NCBI GenBank assembly: GCA_023430705.1
Contig: JAEYZJ010000133.1
Span: forward strand, 1 to 7,592
Direction of reading: 5' to 3'
DNA: 7,592 nt
Source of the DNA: Pseudomonadota bacterium
GTDB taxonomy: Bacteria; Pseudomonadota; Alphaproteobacteria; Rhizobiales; Devosiaceae
Both the position numbers and the translations under genes were made by a program. Below are positions 5,631 through 7,592 of the stretch, one piece after another (position 1 is the stretch's first letter; each line of letters opens with the position of its first letter). The notes under the pieces are model-generated. The model saw only the letters and a list, made by a program, of their open reading frames with translations, made no database searches and was not told where the DNA came from.

Positions 5631-6334
5631 TGCCGGTGATCGAACTCAAGGACGTGGTCGGCGGCTACGGCGGCGCGCCCATACTCAACGGCGTCAACAT
5701 CGCGATCGAGCAGTCCGACATCGGCGTGATCGTTGGGCCAAACGGTGCCGGCAAGTCGACGACACTCAAGGCGATCTTCGGGCTACTGAAAGTGACCGGG
5801 GGCTCCATCGTCTTCGAGGGCGAGGAGATTCAGAACTCACTGCCCGACAGGCTGGTGCCGAAGGGGCTGAGCTTCGTGCCGCAGGAAAAGAACGTGTTCA
5901 CCTCGATGAGCGTGGAGGAGAACCTCGAGATGGGGGCGTTCACGCGCAGCGACGATTTTCGCCCGACGATGGAGTGGGTCTACGAGATGTTCCCAGTGCT
6001 GCGCGAAAAGCGCCGGCAACCGGCGGGTGAACTCTCGGGCGGCCAGCGCCAGATGGTGGCCATGGGCCGGGCGCTGATGAGCCAGCCGAAGCTGCTGATG
6101 CTGGACGAGCCGTCGGCAGGGCTGAGCCCACGCTACGTGATCGAAATCTTCGAGCAGATCGTCAAGGTCAACAAGGCGGGTGTCGCCATCCTTATGGTCG
6201 AGCAGAATGCCCGGCAGGCCCTGGCCTTCGCCTCGCGCGGGTTCGTGCTGGCCACCGGCAAGAACCGTTTCACCGGCACGGGCCCCGAGCTCATCGCCGA
6301 TCCCGAAGTCGCCAAGAGCTTCCTCGGGGGCTGA
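5630..6334 (+). CDS. livF: Branched-chain amino acid/amide-type ABC transporter ATP-binding protein LivF
   Basis: The second ATPase of the importer, forming a heterodimer with LivG in the family model. 234 residues: Walker A GPNGAGKST at 36-44, signature LSGGQRQ at 135-141, Walker B LLMLDEP at 155-161 followed by SAGLSP. The H-loop position is Gln192 (MVEQN) in place of His, which is usual for LivF and separates it from LivG. FVPQEKNVFTSMSVEENLEM is also a LivF hallmark. ATG 5630 overlaps the livG stop by one base and has GGAGG (5615-5619) 10 bases upstream, inside livG. Length is normal. livH follows after 7 bases. Confidence 0.95.
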   Translation: MPVIELKDVVGGYGGAPILNGVNIAIEQSDIGVIVGPNGAGKSTTLKAIFGLLKVTGGSIVFEGEEIQNSLPDRLVPKGLSFVPQEKNVFTSMSVEENLEMGAFTRSDDFRPTMEWVYEMFPVLREKRRQPAGELSGGQRQMVAMGRALMSQPKLLMLDEPSAGLSPRYVIEIFEQIVKVNKAGVAILMVEQNARQALAFASRGFVLATGKNRFTGTGPELIADPEVAKSFLGG

Positions 6335-6341
6335 TCGCGCA

Positions 6342-7343
6342 ATGAACGAACTCATCTTCTTTTTCAACAACGTGATGGTGGCCGGGGTCGTGCTCGGCTC
6401 CATCTATGCGGTCGGCGCAATCGGCGTGACGCTGATTTTCGGCATCCTGCGCTTTGCCCACTTCGCCCATGGCGACATGATGACGATGGGCGGGTTCATC
6501 GCCTTCCTGCTGATGCTCGGATGCCAGGCGCTTGGAATCAGCACGCCGCTGCTCCCGACCGGCTTCCTCGTGCTGCCGGTTGCGATGGTCCTGACCGCCA
6601 TCGTCGCGCTCGGCCTCGACAGGGGCTTTTACGCCCCCCTGAGGGCGCGCGGAGCGCGGCCGGTGACGCTGCTGATCGCCTCGATCGGCGTGACGCTGAT
6701 CATCCAGGGGCTGATCCGCCTGTTCTTCGGCTCGGGCACCTACTCGTTCTTCGAGAGCGAACAGAAGCAGTTGATCCGCGTTCCGGTGCCGCTCGAAGGC
6801 GTCACCCGCACGATCAACTTCACCCAGCCGCAGCTGCTTATGGTGATCGCCACCATCGTCGCGGTGGTGGCGCTGCACCTGTTCCTCAGCCGGTCGCGGC
6901 TGGGCAAGGCGATGCGCGCCATGGCCGACAATGCCGATCTCGCGCAGGTCTCGGGCATCAACACCAAGCTGGTGGTGCGCGTCACCTGGATCATCGCAGG
7001 CGGACTCGCTGCGATGGCGGGTACGATGCTGGCGCTCGACGTGAACCTCAAGCCCGACCTCGCCTTCAACATCGTCCTGCCGATCTTTGCGGCGGCGATC
7101 GTGGGTGGGCTCGGCAAGCCGTTCGGCGCGATTGCCGGCGGCTACCTGATCGGCTTTGCCGAGACGGCGGCCATCTTCAACTGGTCCGTGCTGTTGAGGC
7201 CTATCGCCGGGGTGCTGCCGTTCGAGGTGCCGGCGACGCTGGCGGTCGTTCCCACCGAGTACAAGTTGACGGTGGCCTTCGTGATCCTCGTGGTGGTGCT
7301 GCTGTGGCGGCCAACCGGTATCTTCAAGGGAGCCTCGACATGA
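6342..7343 (+). CDS. livH: Branched-chain amino acid/amide-type ABC transporter permease LivH
   Basis: An inner-membrane permease of 333 residues, hydrophobic along most of its length with about eight membrane segments by eye. Family motifs: GSIYAVGAIGVTLIFGILRF near the N-terminus, RFAHFAHGDMM at 37-47 (E. coli LivH has NFAHGE at this place), the cytoplasmic coupling loop GKAMRAMADNADLAQVSGIN from 188, and VGGLGKPFGAIAGG from 254. The frame is open upstream to 6180, but that would overlap livF by 155 bases with Pro/Ser/Arg-rich sequence, so ATG 6342 is chosen, 7 bases after the livF stop. Only a weak G-rich stretch precedes it, suggesting coupling to livF. Its end overlaps livM by 4 bases (ATGA). 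Substrate could be branched-chain amino acids, amides or urea-like compounds; the binding protein is not in view. Confidence 0.93.
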   Translation: MNELIFFFNNVMVAGVVLGSIYAVGAIGVTLIFGILRFAHFAHGDMMTMGGFIAFLLMLGCQALGISTPLLPTGFLVLPVAMVLTAIVALGLDRGFYAPLRARGARPVTLLIASIGVTLIIQGLIRLFFGSGTYSFFESEQKQLIRVPVPLEGVTRTINFTQPQLLMVIATIVAVVALHLFLSRSRLGKAMRAMADNADLAQVSGINTKLVVRVTWIIAGGLAAMAGTMLALDVNLKPDLAFNIVLPIFAAAIVGGLGKPFGAIAGGYLIGFAETAAIFNWSVLLRPIAGVLPFEVPATLAVVPTEYKLTVAFVILVVVLLWRPTGIFKGAST

Positions 7344-7592
7344 TCGCGCGCCGTTCCCTGATCCTGTTCTTCGGGCTGTTCCTGCTGTTCGCGGCCATCG
7401 GCTGGGTGATGGGCGCCGCCAACATCTCGCTGCTGCTCGTGCAGAGCTTCGCTTATGCGCTGATAGCGCTCGGGCTGAACATCCAGTGGGGCTATGGCGG
7501 GCTGTTCAACTTCGGCATCATGGGCATGCTGATGCTGGGCGGCGCGGCCGTCACATTCGTTTCCTACCCCGTGAACGACGCCTTCTGGGAAT
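7340..7592 (+). CDS. livM: Branched-chain amino acid/amide-type ABC transporter permease LivM, N-terminal part (3' end outside window)
   Basis: The first 84 codons of the second permease, read in the phase of ATG 7340, which overlaps the livH stop as ATGA. AAGGGAG (7326-7332) sits 7 bases upstream. The product starts with a basic tail (MIARRS), a strongly hydrophobic segment (about 7-24), then QSFAYALIALGLN and WGYGGLFNFGIMGM at 50-63, the place where E. coli-type LivM has a 'GYAGLLSLGH'-like motif. That position, the order after livH, and the membrane profile identify it as LivM. The sequence has NFG where many LivM proteins have SLG, so it may belong to a distinct subgroup. No stop occurs before the window ends. 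Confidence 0.88.
   Translation, partial: MIARRSLILFFGLFLLFAAIGWVMGAANISLLLVQSFAYALIALGLNIQWGYGGLFNFGIMGMLMLGGAAVTFVSYPVNDAFWE

Noticed and set aside
6180..6341. An extended N-terminus for livH starting inside livF
   Set aside because: The extra 54 residues are Pro/Ser/Arg-rich and are a frame shadow of livF; the permease fold starts right after ATG 6342.
1..7592. CRISPR array, tRNA or rRNA genes, insertion sequences, phage or attachment sites
   Set aside because: I read both strands for regularly spaced repeats, tRNA-like cloverleafs, transposase motifs and terminal inverted repeats and found none; the only long repeats are the paralogous MCP segments.

Overview
The window reads as a chromosomal segment of a high-GC, flagellated alphaproteobacterium, most likely of the order Hyphomicrobiales (a Devosia-like lineage is my best guess, from protein style only). 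The evidence is the strong G/C preference at third codon positions, the rhizobial-type chemoreceptors whose C-termini end in or near a W-x-x-F CheR tether, and a complete-looking livGFHM gene order. All supported genes are on the + strand.

Layout. (1) Bases 1-986 hold the C-terminal part of a methyl-accepting chemotaxis protein (MCP), closed by a textbook intrinsic terminator (1014-1046). (2) Bases 1169-3559 hold a second, full-length MCP with two membrane segments, a large periplasmic Cache-type sensor domain, a HAMP array and a signalling hairpin nearly identical to that of the first; the two are tandem paralogues. (3) Bases 3560-3894 contain no intact gene. They hold a cluster of short inverted repeats, a strong Shine-Dalgarno sequence with an ATG that leads nowhere, and a fragment in another frame resembling the C-terminal half of an ABM-like (dimeric alpha+beta barrel) protein. 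I read this as a decayed gene. (4) A DUF1801 protein (3895-4272) overlaps the end of that fragment. (5) A methylglyoxal synthase, mgsA (4335-4697), keeps all catalytic residues. (6) After a 147-base gap carrying a 24-base imperfect palindrome comes a tightly packed branched-chain amino acid/amide-type ABC transporter: livG, livF, livH and the first 84 codons of livM, which runs off the right edge.

How it works together. The two receptors would feed a CheA/CheW array encoded elsewhere. The liv genes give two cytoplasmic ATPases and two inner-membrane permeases; overlaps of 1 and 4 bases and a 7-base gap indicate one translationally coupled operon. The periplasmic binding protein that would set the substrate is not in view. 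The DUF1801 and mgsA genes have no visible functional link to either block.

I did not find a previously undescribed system. The points most worth a second look are the loss of the terminal Phe of the CheR tether in the second receptor, the decayed gene with its orphan translation start and structured leader, and the palindrome in front of livG.
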